Under the pieces are notes generated by a model that was given only the letters and a program-made list of their open reading frames with translations, was not told the DNA's origin and made no database searches. DNA of 10,454 nt from Thaumarchaeota archaeon UBA160 (GTDB lineage Archaea; Thermoproteota; Nitrososphaeria; Conexivisphaerales; UBA164). This document shows positions 1 to 5,606 of the stretch, one piece after another. The stretch lies in assembly GCA_002506605.1 (NCBI GenBank), contig DAXX01000006.1, forward strand, positions 15,637 to 26,090, given 5' to 3'. The first letter of the stretch is position 1; each line of letters starts with the position of its first letter. Made by a program: the position numbers and the translations under genes.

Positions 1-287
1 TAGGAGGCACTCTAAGGGCCAGCAGCTATTTTTTAAAAGGGCAGATCAGCATTGATTTCAAAAATTCTAGATACATTGAAGATGGAAAATATCTTTTTTA
101 TGTATCGAGACACCTAAACATAGGCAGGTTAAACCCTCTGAGCTCTGCTGTTGGTTTTAGTCAATTCGGAATAGAGGCATTTGAGTTCAAAAAATCTCTA
201 GCTTTAATGTTTCATCCAGAAAGATCAAAAACGCAGGGCGAAAAGATAGTAAGGTCTTTCTTTGAGAAAAGTTTAAAAATGCTGTAA
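1..287 (+). CDS. HisH-like class I glutamine amidotransferase, C-terminal part (cut by window edge)
   Basis: An open frame enters from the left edge (first full codon at 3) and ends at the TAA at 285-287, giving about 94 residues with no start. Near its end is F-H-P-E-R-S followed by T-Q-G and a basic/aromatic helix, the layout of the last catalytic loop of class I amidotransferases (His and Glu of the Cys-His-Glu triad). The spacing from HPE to the glycine matches the complete HisH at 1834-2433 (HPEKS-GKAG) better than TrpG or GuaA. The H-S-Y motif seen in HisH is not visible: the corresponding piece reads F-Y-V-S-R-H. It may therefore be a divergent second HisH or another amidotransferase subunit. 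The nucleophile cysteine would lie outside the window. Its position directly before hisG suggests it belongs to the same gene cluster. Family assignment is fairly sure; the partner and role are inference. Confidence 0.55.
   Translation, partial: GGTLRASSYFLKGQISIDFKNSRYIEDGKYLFYVSRHLNIGRLNPLSSAVGFSQFGIEAFEFKKSLALMFHPERSKTQGEKIVRSFFEKSLKML
272..280 (+). promoter_or_regulatory. Candidate TATA box for the hisG operon
   Basis: The string TTTAAAAAT lies in the last codons of the upstream amidotransferase gene. Its centre is about 26 bases before the ATGATG at 300-305, the usual distance from an archaeal TATA box to the transcription start, so a leaderless transcript beginning at that ATG is plausible. 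It could equally be chance in AT-rich DNA, with the his genes read through from upstream. Confidence 0.35.
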
Positions 288-299
288 AAATGGTTTGTT

Positions 300-326
300 A
301 TGATGTCAGTTCATAATACAAAATAA
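300..326 (+). other. Short leaderless-type reading frame that may feed into hisG by a +1 shift
   Basis: ATG ATG at 300-305 opens an eight-codon frame (MMSVHNTK) that stops at TAA 324-326. The sequence at the end is ACA AAA TAA AAA AG. Skipping the T at 324 would continue as AAA AAG TTA AGA TGG, which is the conserved N-terminus of HisG in the next frame. This is either a programmed +1 shift at a stop codon, a real inactivating or compensated indel, a sequencing error, or a coincidence. The frame relation is directly visible; its use is inference. Confidence 0.3.
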
Positions 327-1287
327 AAAGTTAAGATGGGCCATTCCGAAAGGTTCTTTAGAAGAGGACACTATTTCTCTCATAAATTCTTCGGTACTTA
401 AAATAAGGGGAAACGAGAGAAGCTACAGGCCTGCCGTAAATGACGACTCAATAATGATAAAGATCCTCAGGCCGCAGGAAATACCTAAGTACGTTGAACA
501 AGGACTGTATGATATAGGAATAACTGGGCTGGATTGGCTAGAAGAAACAGGGGCTAAAGTACAGAAGCTTGCGGACCTCGAATATGGAAAGGTTAGACTT
601 GTGCTTGCAGGACCTCCAGAACTTAACAAAGATCCAAACAAGCTTTTGATCGATTTTAAAAAAGATGGAAGAAAACTCCGCATAGCCACAGAATATCCAA
701 ACATAACCTCCTCTTTTTTCTTAAACCTCAAAGCATACAAGGATATTTACGGACAAAGCAGACCTACTGTTATAACACCCTGGTATACGTTTGGGGAAAA
801 TCATAACGTGGAGGTTTACCTTTCATTCGGCGCCACTGAAGCTAAACCTCCTGAAGAAGCTGACCTTGTAGTAGATGTAACAGAGACAGGCACGACATTA
901 AAAGAAAATGGGCTAGTTGAAATAGCAGAAGTCATGAGGTCAAGCGCTGTGCTCATAGCAAATAACCGTTCGATGGAGGATCAGTTAAAAAAAGAAAAGA
1001 TACTGGACGTTGTGGCTCTTCTTAAAGGGGTAGTAGAAGCGAGGAAAAAGCTCCATATTTTCATCAACGTTAACCAGGAAAATTTACAAGAACTGTTAAA
1101 GGAGCTGCCAGCGTTAAAGTCGCCAACTGTTTCAAAACTTTCAAAGGAAGGCTGGTATGCAGTGAACACAGTCATAGATGAAGATCAGTTATTAAAAGTG
1201 CTACCAGTGTTAAGAAAGTACGCGCAAGGATTGGTCGTGCACAAACCTTCTTCCATAATGCCTCTGGAGGAGATCGGCATTGCGTAG
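313..1287 (+). CDS. hisG: ATP phosphoribosyltransferase, long form (HisG)
   Basis: First enzyme of histidine synthesis: joins ATP and PRPP to phosphoribosyl-ATP. The conserved N-terminus L-R-W-A-I-P-K-G-S-L is at 331-360, followed by I-R-G-N-E-R-S-Y-R-P and I-L-R-P-Q-E-I-P. The PRPP loop D-L-V-V-D-V-T-E-T-G-T-T-L is at 862-900. The last 80 residues or so form the ACT-like HisG C-terminal domain of the long form, which in characterised relatives binds histidine for feedback inhibition and removes the need for HisZ. The start is unresolved: the frame is open from 304 but holds no ATG, GTG or TTG before the ATG at 454, which would delete about 40 conserved residues. I set the start at the ATA codon 313 only as a placeholder; a +1 shift from the ATG at 300/303 is the main alternative. 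The stop overlaps the hisB start by 8 bases. Function is sure, the start is not. Confidence 0.9.
   Translation: MIQNKKLRWAIPKGSLEEDTISLINSSVLKIRGNERSYRPAVNDDSIMIKILRPQEIPKYVEQGLYDIGITGLDWLEETGAKVQKLADLEYGKVRLVLAGPPELNKDPNKLLIDFKKDGRKLRIATEYPNITSSFFLNLKAYKDIYGQSRPTVITPWYTFGENHNVEVYLSFGATEAKPPEEADLVVDVTETGTTLKENGLVEIAEVMRSSAVLIANNRSMEDQLKKEKILDVVALLKGVVEARKKLHIFINVNQENLQELLKELPALKSPTVSKLSKEGWYAVNTVIDEDQLLKVLPVLRKYAQGLVVHKPSSIMPLEEIGIA
1266..1274 (+). promoter_or_regulatory. Shine-Dalgarno site supporting the TTG start of hisB
   Basis: GGAGGAGAT lies inside the end of hisG, five bases before the TTG at 1280. It is a strong ribosome binding site and decides the non-ATG start of hisB. Confidence 0.7.
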
Positions 1288-1837
1288 AGCAAAGGTCAGC
1301 AGGGAAACAAAAGAAACTCAGGTAACTGTTGAGATTAATTTAGATGGCAACGGCGAAGCCGAGATTAAAATCGATTATCCTTTTTTTAAACATATGCTCT
1401 TTACTCTAGCGGAGTTTAGCAGCACAGATCTATACATAGAAGCAAAAGGCGATCTGCCGCATCATATAATTGAAGATGTTGCAATAACTTTAGGTTATGC
1501 TCTGGACAAAGCAGTTGAAAGAGACTCTATCATGAGGTATGGGTACGCAACCATACCTATGGATGAAGCGCTTATTGTTTGCTCGCTTGACATGGTCAGG
1601 AGACCATATTTCAGTTATAACCTCAAACTTGTGAGCAACCAGGAGTTTGAACCATCACTGGTTGAACACTTTTTCCGATCTCTAGCCTTTAGCACGCCTA
1701 TGACTCTACATATGTACCAGCTTAATGGTAAGGATCCGCACCACATAGCTGAGGCCGCTTTCAAGTCGTTCGGACTATCTTTAAAACAAGCTGTTCAGCC
1801 CTCAAAGAGAAGCATGTCCGTTAAGGGATCTTTATGA
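1280..1837 (+). CDS. hisB: Imidazoleglycerol-phosphate dehydratase (HisB)
   Basis: Removes water from imidazole glycerol phosphate to give imidazole acetol phosphate, a Mn-dependent reaction in the cytoplasm. The 185 residues are a single dehydratase domain, without the phosphatase half found in E. coli HisB. Both metal-binding half-repeats are present: H-H-I-I-E-D at residues 61-66 and D-P-H-H-I-A-E-A-A-F-K at 152-162, plus F-F-K-H-M-L at 35-40. The N-terminal R-R-A-K-V-S-R-E-T-K-E-T is typical of the family and fixes the start at TTG 1280, which has a good Shine-Dalgarno site. The gene overlaps hisG by 8 bases and ends in an ATGA overlap with hisH, so it is translated within the his operon. 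Confidence 0.95.
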   Translation: MRRAKVSRETKETQVTVEINLDGNGEAEIKIDYPFFKHMLFTLAEFSSTDLYIEAKGDLPHHIIEDVAITLGYALDKAVERDSIMRYGYATIPMDEALIVCSLDMVRRPYFSYNLKLVSNQEFEPSLVEHFFRSLAFSTPMTLHMYQLNGKDPHHIAEAAFKSFGLSLKQAVQPSKRSMSVKGSL

Positions 1838-2433
1838 AAATAAGGATTTACAATTACGGAGCAAGCAACCTTTACAGCATTTTCAGCGCTATCAAAAAGT
1901 TAAACGATGACACAAAAGTTGTGGAAGAGCTAGAAGAATCAGAAAACCTTAACATTCTGGTTTTGCCAGGGGTTGGCAACTTTTCTCAGGCGTCAAAGTC
2001 AATTAAAAAAAGCAGGGAAAAAATATTAAATTTAGCCGAAAGGGGCACACTGGTTCTCGGAATATGCTTAGGCCTTCACATGTTTTATGAGGAAAGCGAA
2101 GAAGGGGAAGGCGAAGGTCTAGGAGCGTTAAAAGGCAAGGTTACTAAAATTAAAAAAGGGAAAGTTCCTCACATGGGCTGGTCCTATACAAAATTTGTTA
2201 AAGAAAACGTCTTTTTTCCAAAAGATATTGAAGGCGAATGGTTCTATTATGCGCACTCTTATCAGGTTCCATACGATGAAAGATTGGTTTATGCTTTTGC
2301 TGAAAACGGCGGAAACAAAATACCAGCAGTGGTTATAGATGGGAACTTTTTTGGTCTACAGTTCCATCCTGAAAAATCGGGAAAGGCAGGAAGAAAGGTG
2401 CTTGAAAATGTCTTTACGGTGATCAAAAGATGA
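1834..2433 (+). CDS. hisH: Imidazole glycerol phosphate synthase, glutaminase subunit (HisH)
   Basis: Hydrolyses glutamine and passes ammonia to HisF, which makes IGP and AICAR. At 199 residues it has normal family length. The triad is complete: C78 in L-G-I-C-L-G-L, H178 and E180 in Q-F-H-P-E-K-S. P-G-V-G at 45-48, V-P-H-M-G-W at 111-116 and A-H-S-Y at 140-143 are characteristic HisH motifs. The start ATG shares an ATGA overlap with the hisB stop, and the gene ends in another ATGA overlap with hisA; such coupling usually gives balanced translation. The product should form the HisHF complex with the HisF encoded two genes downstream. A second HisH-like C-terminus lies at 1-287, so this cluster may carry two copies; this one looks fully functional. 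Confidence 0.95.
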   Translation: MKIRIYNYGASNLYSIFSAIKKLNDDTKVVEELEESENLNILVLPGVGNFSQASKSIKKSREKILNLAERGTLVLGICLGLHMFYEESEEGEGEGLGALKGKVTKIKKGKVPHMGWSYTKFVKENVFFPKDIEGEWFYYAHSYQVPYDERLVYAFAENGGNKIPAVVIDGNFFGLQFHPEKSGKAGRKVLENVFTVIKR

Positions 2434-3101
2434 AGGTTTTAGCCTCTATTGATATAATGTCAGGCAAGGTTGTAAGGCTTAAAGAAGGAAAGCCTGAAAT
2501 GGCTAAGGTCTATTCAATGGATCCAGAAGATACGATGAGGCGTCTTTATATGTATGGTTTTGTAAATTTTCATATAGTAGACCTAGATGCAGCTCTAGGT
2601 TATGGCAATAATTCAGAGCTTATTTTAGCTTTGCTTAAGGAAGAAGGTTACAAGCAGGTTGCTGGTGGCATAAGGGATGTTGAAAGCATAACTAAGTATT
2701 TAAAAAAAGGTGCTGATAAAGTTGTTGTCAGCACGTTGGCTCTTACTAGACCTGAAATTTTATTGCCGTATAAAGACAGGCTTGCAATATCTTTAGACGT
2801 TAAAGGTGAAAATGTTGCTTATGAAGGGTGGAAAAAGGTATCTGATTTAACCCTTTATGAGGCTCTGAAAAAATTCGATGAGATGGGCTTTGAAGAGTTC
2901 ATAGTAACTTCTATAAAAAGGGACGGCAACATGAGCGGCTTTGACAGGGACCTTGCAAAGAAAATTCCTTATGAAATGAGAAATAAGATAATACTTGCTG
3001 GGGGCGTTCTCTTAAAAGAAATAAATGAAATAAAAGAACTTGGGTACATGGGTTGCATAATAGGAAAAGATCTGTACGAAAATCTTTTAGGTGGTATCTA
3101 A
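2430..3101 (+). CDS. hisA: ProFAR isomerase (HisA)
   Basis: Converts ProFAR to PRFAR by an Amadori rearrangement on a (beta/alpha)8 barrel. The paired catalytic aspartates are D8 (A-S-I-D-I-M-S-G-K-V-V-R-L) and D123 (S-L-D-V-K-G). Phosphate-binding segments are A-G-G-I-R-D at 78-83 and A-G-G-V at 190-193, with T-S-I-K-R-D-G at 160-166 and I-I-G-K-D-L-Y at 210-216. At 223 residues it is slightly short for the family but has both half-barrels. The start overlaps the hisH stop (ATGA) and the stop overlaps the hisF ATG by one base. It shares the barrel architecture with the adjacent HisF, and the pair is a classic gene duplication. In some actinobacteria this type also serves tryptophan synthesis (PriA); nothing here indicates that. 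Confidence 0.93.
   Translation: MKVLASIDIMSGKVVRLKEGKPEMAKVYSMDPEDTMRRLYMYGFVNFHIVDLDAALGYGNNSELILALLKEEGYKQVAGGIRDVESITKYLKKGADKVVVSTLALTRPEILLPYKDRLAISLDVKGENVAYEGWKKVSDLTLYEALKKFDEMGFEEFIVTSIKRDGNMSGFDRDLAKKIPYEMRNKIILAGGVLLKEINEIKELGYMGCIIGKDLYENLLGGI
3089..3094 (+). promoter_or_regulatory. Shine-Dalgarno site for hisF
   Basis: AGGTGG, six bases before the ATG at 3101, supports that start over an in-frame ATG at 3053, which would lie deep inside hisA and add 16 residues not found in HisF proteins. Confidence 0.55.
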
Positions 3102-3856
3102 TGTTAGCAAAAAGGATAATTCCGTGCCTCGACGTTGACAAGGGAGTTGTTGTAAAGGGAAAGTCATTCACGAACCTGATAACTGCTGGAGATCCTGTTG
3201 AGCTTGCTGAAATGTATCGGGATTCTGGCGCGGACGAAATAGTCTTTCTTGATATTTCAGCGTCATTTGAAGGAAGAAAAATAATGCTGGAAAAAGTAAA
3301 AGAAGTAGCCTCAAAACTTGACATTCCTTTTACTGTTGGAGGAGGTATAGCCAGCCTTGAAGATGCTCGCGAGCTTTTGTGGAACGGTGCAGATAAGGTT
3401 TCTATAAATACGCATGCCGTTCTTAAACCTGAGCTGATCACTGAGATAGCAGAAGTCTATGGTTCTCAGAGCGTAGTTGTCTCGATAGATGCAAAAAAAG
3501 AAAATGGTGATTACTATGTTTACATAAAAGGAGGAAGGATAAAGACAGGATTAAGAGCAAAAGAATGGGCGCAAAAAGCGGTAAAGCTAGGGGCTGGAGA
3601 ACTGCTTGTAACATCAATAGACAGGGACGGCACAAAGCTAGGTTATGATATCGAGCTCACTAAAATGATCTCCAACGCTGTAAGCGTGCCGGTAATAGCT
3701 AGCGGAGGTGGAGGAACGCCTGAGCATTTCTATGAGGTTTTCGTAAGGGCTAAGGCCGACGCTGCTTTAGCTGCCTCAGTTTTTCACTTTAATGAGATTT
3801 CAATAGCTGACTTAAAAAAATACCTTAAAAGTATGGGGGTTGTTGTAAGGATATGA
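3101..3856 (+). CDS. hisF: Imidazole glycerol phosphate synthase, cyclase subunit (HisF)
   Basis: Uses ammonia from HisH to turn PRFAR into imidazole glycerol phosphate and AICAR; AICAR returns to purine synthesis. The 251-residue barrel begins with the family-typical K-R-I-I-P-C-L-D-V-D (catalytic D11) and has the second aspartate D130 in S-I-D-A-K-K. Other motifs are V-G-G-G-I at 79-83, T-S-I-D-R-D-G-T at 171-178, and the phosphate loop S-G-G-G-G-T at 201-206. Length and N-terminus match the family when translation begins at 3101. The gene touches hisA (TAATG) and overlaps the next gene by ATGA. Separation of hisH and hisF by hisA is common in his operons. Confidence 0.96.
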   Translation: MLAKRIIPCLDVDKGVVVKGKSFTNLITAGDPVELAEMYRDSGADEIVFLDISASFEGRKIMLEKVKEVASKLDIPFTVGGGIASLEDARELLWNGADKVSINTHAVLKPELITEIAEVYGSQSVVVSIDAKKENGDYYVYIKGGRIKTGLRAKEWAQKAVKLGAGELLVTSIDRDGTKLGYDIELTKMISNAVSVPVIASGGGGTPEHFYEVFVRAKADAALAASVFHFNEISIADLKKYLKSMGVVVRI

Positions 3857-4827
3857 TAGAGCTTAAGGTTGATGATATAAAATTTGACGAAAAAGGGCTT
3901 GTCCCTGTAATTGTTCAGGACTGGAACACAGGAAAAATACTTATGCAGGCTTACGCGAACAGAGAAGCCATAGAACTTACTATAAAAACAGGGCTGGCTC
4001 ACTTTTATTCTAGATCTAGGAAAAAGCTCTGGTTAAAAGGCGAAACTTCAGGAAATGTTCAGAAAGTTAGAAAGATACTAATAGATTGCGATGGGGACAG
4101 CTTAATATATCAAGCTGAACCCGCAGGTCCAGCATGCCACACTGGTAATTATTCTTGCTTTTACAGATCACTTGAAGGTTATAAAAAATTTGAGGATATT
4201 ATACAAGAAATAAAAACGTATTTTGAAAACGCTGAACTTATAGATAAGAAATGGGTAAGAGATCAGAATAAGGAAATCTACAGATTTGTCTTAAATCCAA
4301 TAACTGAAAACGTTCCGCCGCCATCTCCTAGGGTCATGTCTTTTATCGCTGACGTTATAGACAGCGTAACTAGAGATGATTTTGATAAGGTGCTTGTGCC
4401 CGAAAGCTTTGGTTTGCCGATCGCTACGTTGGTCGCTGAAAGAAAGGGAAAACCTATGGCTATAATAAGAAAAAGAAATCTCGGAGGTGAACCTCTGGGT
4501 TATGCCGAATACGCTTCAGGCTATGAGAAGGGCACATATTATGTATATGGAGTAACTGAAGGCGAGAGGGTTCTCCTCGTTGATGATGCAGTATCGACAG
4601 GAGGCACAATGGAAGCTATAATTAGTTTGCTTCAAAGGTTTAATGTTGACATAGCTGATATAGCAGTTTCAATGAGCAAAGAAACTTATGGAGGCAGAAA
4701 ACTGATCTTTGAGAATTTCGGTTACATAGTAAAAGCGCCAGTGCTTGTCTATGTTGAAGAAAGCCGTGCAAGAGCAGAAGTTCATCTTGACGGTGGAGTC
4801 AAAAAATTACTAGAAAACATAAAATAA
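3853..4827 (+). CDS. hisI: Fusion: phosphoribosyl-AMP cyclohydrolase (HisI) plus Hpt-like purine phosphoribosyltransferase
   Basis: Residues 1 to about 108 are a complete HisI domain, which opens the adenine ring of phosphoribosyl-AMP. It has S-R-S-R-K-K-L-W-L-K-G-E-T-S-G-N at 53-68, the Mg site D-C-D-G-D at 78-82 and zinc cysteines C79, C95 (A-C-H-T-G) and C102. Residues 110 to about 315 form a type I phosphoribosyltransferase with the PRPP loop V-L-L-V-D-D-A-V-S-T-G-G-T at 240-252. The segments V-L-N-P-I-T at 146-151, I-I-R-K-R at 204-208 and the A-S-G-Y-E-K-G-T-Y-Y-V-Y-G-V stretch at 221-234 resemble archaeal Hpt, whose members use hypoxanthine/guanine or adenine. No stop or frame break separates the halves, and the second domain keeps its own N-terminal helix. 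HisE motifs are absent. It overlaps hisF by ATGA. Domain assignments are strong; the base used, and why the two are joined, are unknown. Confidence 0.9.
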   Translation: MIELKVDDIKFDEKGLVPVIVQDWNTGKILMQAYANREAIELTIKTGLAHFYSRSRKKLWLKGETSGNVQKVRKILIDCDGDSLIYQAEPAGPACHTGNYSCFYRSLEGYKKFEDIIQEIKTYFENAELIDKKWVRDQNKEIYRFVLNPITENVPPPSPRVMSFIADVIDSVTRDDFDKVLVPESFGLPIATLVAERKGKPMAIIRKRNLGGEPLGYAEYASGYEKGTYYVYGVTEGERVLLVDDAVSTGGTMEAIISLLQRFNVDIADIAVSMSKETYGGRKLIFENFGYIVKAPVLVYVEESRARAEVHLDGGVKKLLENIK

Positions 4828-4839
4828 AATTTTTAAAAA
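4818..4839 (+). promoter_or_regulatory. AT-rich candidate promoter before the MoaD-like gene
   Basis: ATAAAATAAAA spans the hisI stop codon and is centred about 25 bases before the ATG at 4848, fitting leaderless transcription. No Shine-Dalgarno sequence precedes that ATG. A second AT block (TTTTAAAAAT, 4831-4840) is too close to serve this start. The short distance to hisI also allows read-through. Confidence 0.35.
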
Positions 4840-4847
4840 TCTGTTTT

Positions 4848-5138
4848 ATGGCTAAGATTAAGCTGAGAGTTTTTTATGAGCTTATAGATATAATTGGTTC
4901 GCATGAAACAGAAGCGCAGGCTGAGGATTTGGTGGACTTGCTTGACATGTTAATAAACAAATATGGGGAAAGAGCAAAAAGAGCTATGCTTGATAACAGT
5001 GAAAGATTTCACGAGCACCTTTTGATTTATGTAAACAACAAGTATATAAAAAGAGAAGATTATGATAAGGTCCATCTTAAAGATGGCGATCTTGTGATGA
5101 TAATACCCCCAGTAGGAGGAGGATCAAACACCAATTGA
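4848..5138 (+). CDS. MoaD/ThiS-family beta-grasp protein with a short extension after the glycine tail
   Basis: The 96 residues have the pattern of a small sulfur-carrier or ubiquitin-like protein: a first strand K-I-K-L-R-V-F-Y-E-L, a long helix (residues 25-48), then L-L-I-Y-V-N-N at 58-64 and the family-typical end L-K-D-G-D-L-V-M-I-I-P-P-V-G-G-G. In MoaD, ThiS and archaeal SAMP proteins the chain normally ends at Gly-Gly, which is adenylated and thiocarboxylated. Here G90-G91-G92 is followed by S-N-T-N, so activation would need removal of four residues, or the protein works without it. The family points to molybdopterin synthase small subunit, SAMP-type modifier, or a tungsten/molybdenum-cofactor variant. 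The molybdenum hydroxylase genes downstream favour a cofactor role, but a 465-base gap lies between. The start at 4848 places the first strand at the N-terminus, as usual. Confidence 0.8.
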   Translation: MAKIKLRVFYELIDIIGSHETEAQAEDLVDLLDMLINKYGERAKRAMLDNSERFHEHLLIYVNNKYIKREDYDKVHLKDGDLVMIIPPVGGGSNTN

Positions 5139-5146
5139 TCTTCAAC

Positions 5147-5152
5147 TTTTTT
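5147..5152 (+). terminator. Weak T-tract after the MoaD-like gene
   Basis: A run of six T lies nine bases after the stop codon, the simple form of archaeal terminator. It is short, so the call is tentative. Confidence 0.25.
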
Positions 5153-5199
5153 GCAGAATAGATATATTTAGTTTCTATAAAAGCTGCTCGGCAAAGCTC

Positions 5200-5215
5200 G
5201 AGCGCTAATACGCTC
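5200..5215. repeat. Small inverted repeat (hairpin)
   Basis: GAGCG and CGCTC are separated by CTAATA. It is preceded by a short direct repeat GCTCG-gcaaa-GCTCG at 5186-5200. Too short to assign a function. Confidence 0.3.
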
Positions 5216-5265
5216 TGGCATAAAAGATGCATTGCGGTGGAACTTTAAAAGGGTATCGCAGATCA

Positions 5266-5278
5266 GCATGGTTCATGC
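5266..5278. repeat. Small inverted repeat (hairpin)
   Basis: GCATG and CATGC surround a three-base loop GTT. It could be part of a structured RNA or chance; no function is assigned. Confidence 0.25.
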
Positions 5279-5575
5279 AAAGACGAACATCTTTTTTCAT
5301 TCATTAAAGAGATTTTCAAGCGATCTTATCAGATAAAGCTGAAATAAAACACCATAATTGATGCGTGTTACATGACAGCTTTTGCCTTTGGCTATACAAG
5401 CGCTTCGTGCTGTAATTCAAAGACATTCAGCTTTCCTTTCAGGATTTTGCCTGTACAGCCAGTGCCTACCTTTTGCTAAGAGCCAACTCAGTATGCTTAT
5501 TAAGATGATAATAGAGCAATAGCATCATGCAGTTAACGAGAGAAAGAAATTTATTTAAAAATTTCAAAACAAAAA

Positions 5576-5587
5576 ATATATAAAAAT
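5576..5587 (+). promoter_or_regulatory. TATA box for the molybdenum hydroxylase operon
   Basis: ATATATAAAAAT is a very good archaeal TATA box. Its centre is about 26 bases upstream of the GTG/ATG pair at 5604-5609, predicting a leaderless mRNA starting at or next to the start codon. Another AT block, TTTATTTAAAAATTT at 5550-5564, would start transcription near 5582 and is a weaker alternative. Confidence 0.65.
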
Positions 5588-5606
5588 AAAAAATAAAGAG
5601 CTCGTG

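Larger units (their letters stand above)
5139..5603. other. Gene-free stretch, possibly decayed sequence, ending in a promoter
   Basis: No intact reading frame on either strand looks like a protein here. Short open pieces exist, for example on the minus strand around 5325-5480, but they are broken by stops and I do not recognise them. The middle part is less AT-rich than the flanking intergenic sequence. Two small perfect hairpins are visible (5200-5215 and 5266-5278). The right end, from about 5540, is strongly A-rich and carries a TATA box. No tRNA cloverleaf, CRISPR repeats or clear box C/D RNA could be made out. Confidence 0.5.

Noticed and set aside
454..1287. hisG starting at the first in-frame ATG (454)
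   Set aside because: It would remove the conserved A-I-P-K-G and R-G-N-E-R-S-Y-R-P segments encoded at 331-430, which HisG needs.
3053..3856. hisF starting at the in-frame ATG 3053
   Set aside because: The extra 16 residues lie within hisA and match nothing in HisF; the ATG at 3101 has a Shine-Dalgarno site and gives the standard N-terminus.
4180..4270. A HisE domain in the region after HisI
   Set aside because: The helical segment F-E-D-I-I-Q-E-I looked superficially similar, but no E-E-x-x-E metal motif follows, and the segment matches the N-terminal helix of Hpt-type PRTases.
5234..5285. tRNA-like GGTTCATGC string in the gap
   Set aside because: The flanking bases do not pair into a T-arm, and no acceptor or anticodon stem could be built.
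5355..5520. Box C/D small RNA (TTGATGC and GATGATA resemble box C)
   Set aside because: No properly spaced box D with terminal stem could be found, so the matches look like chance.
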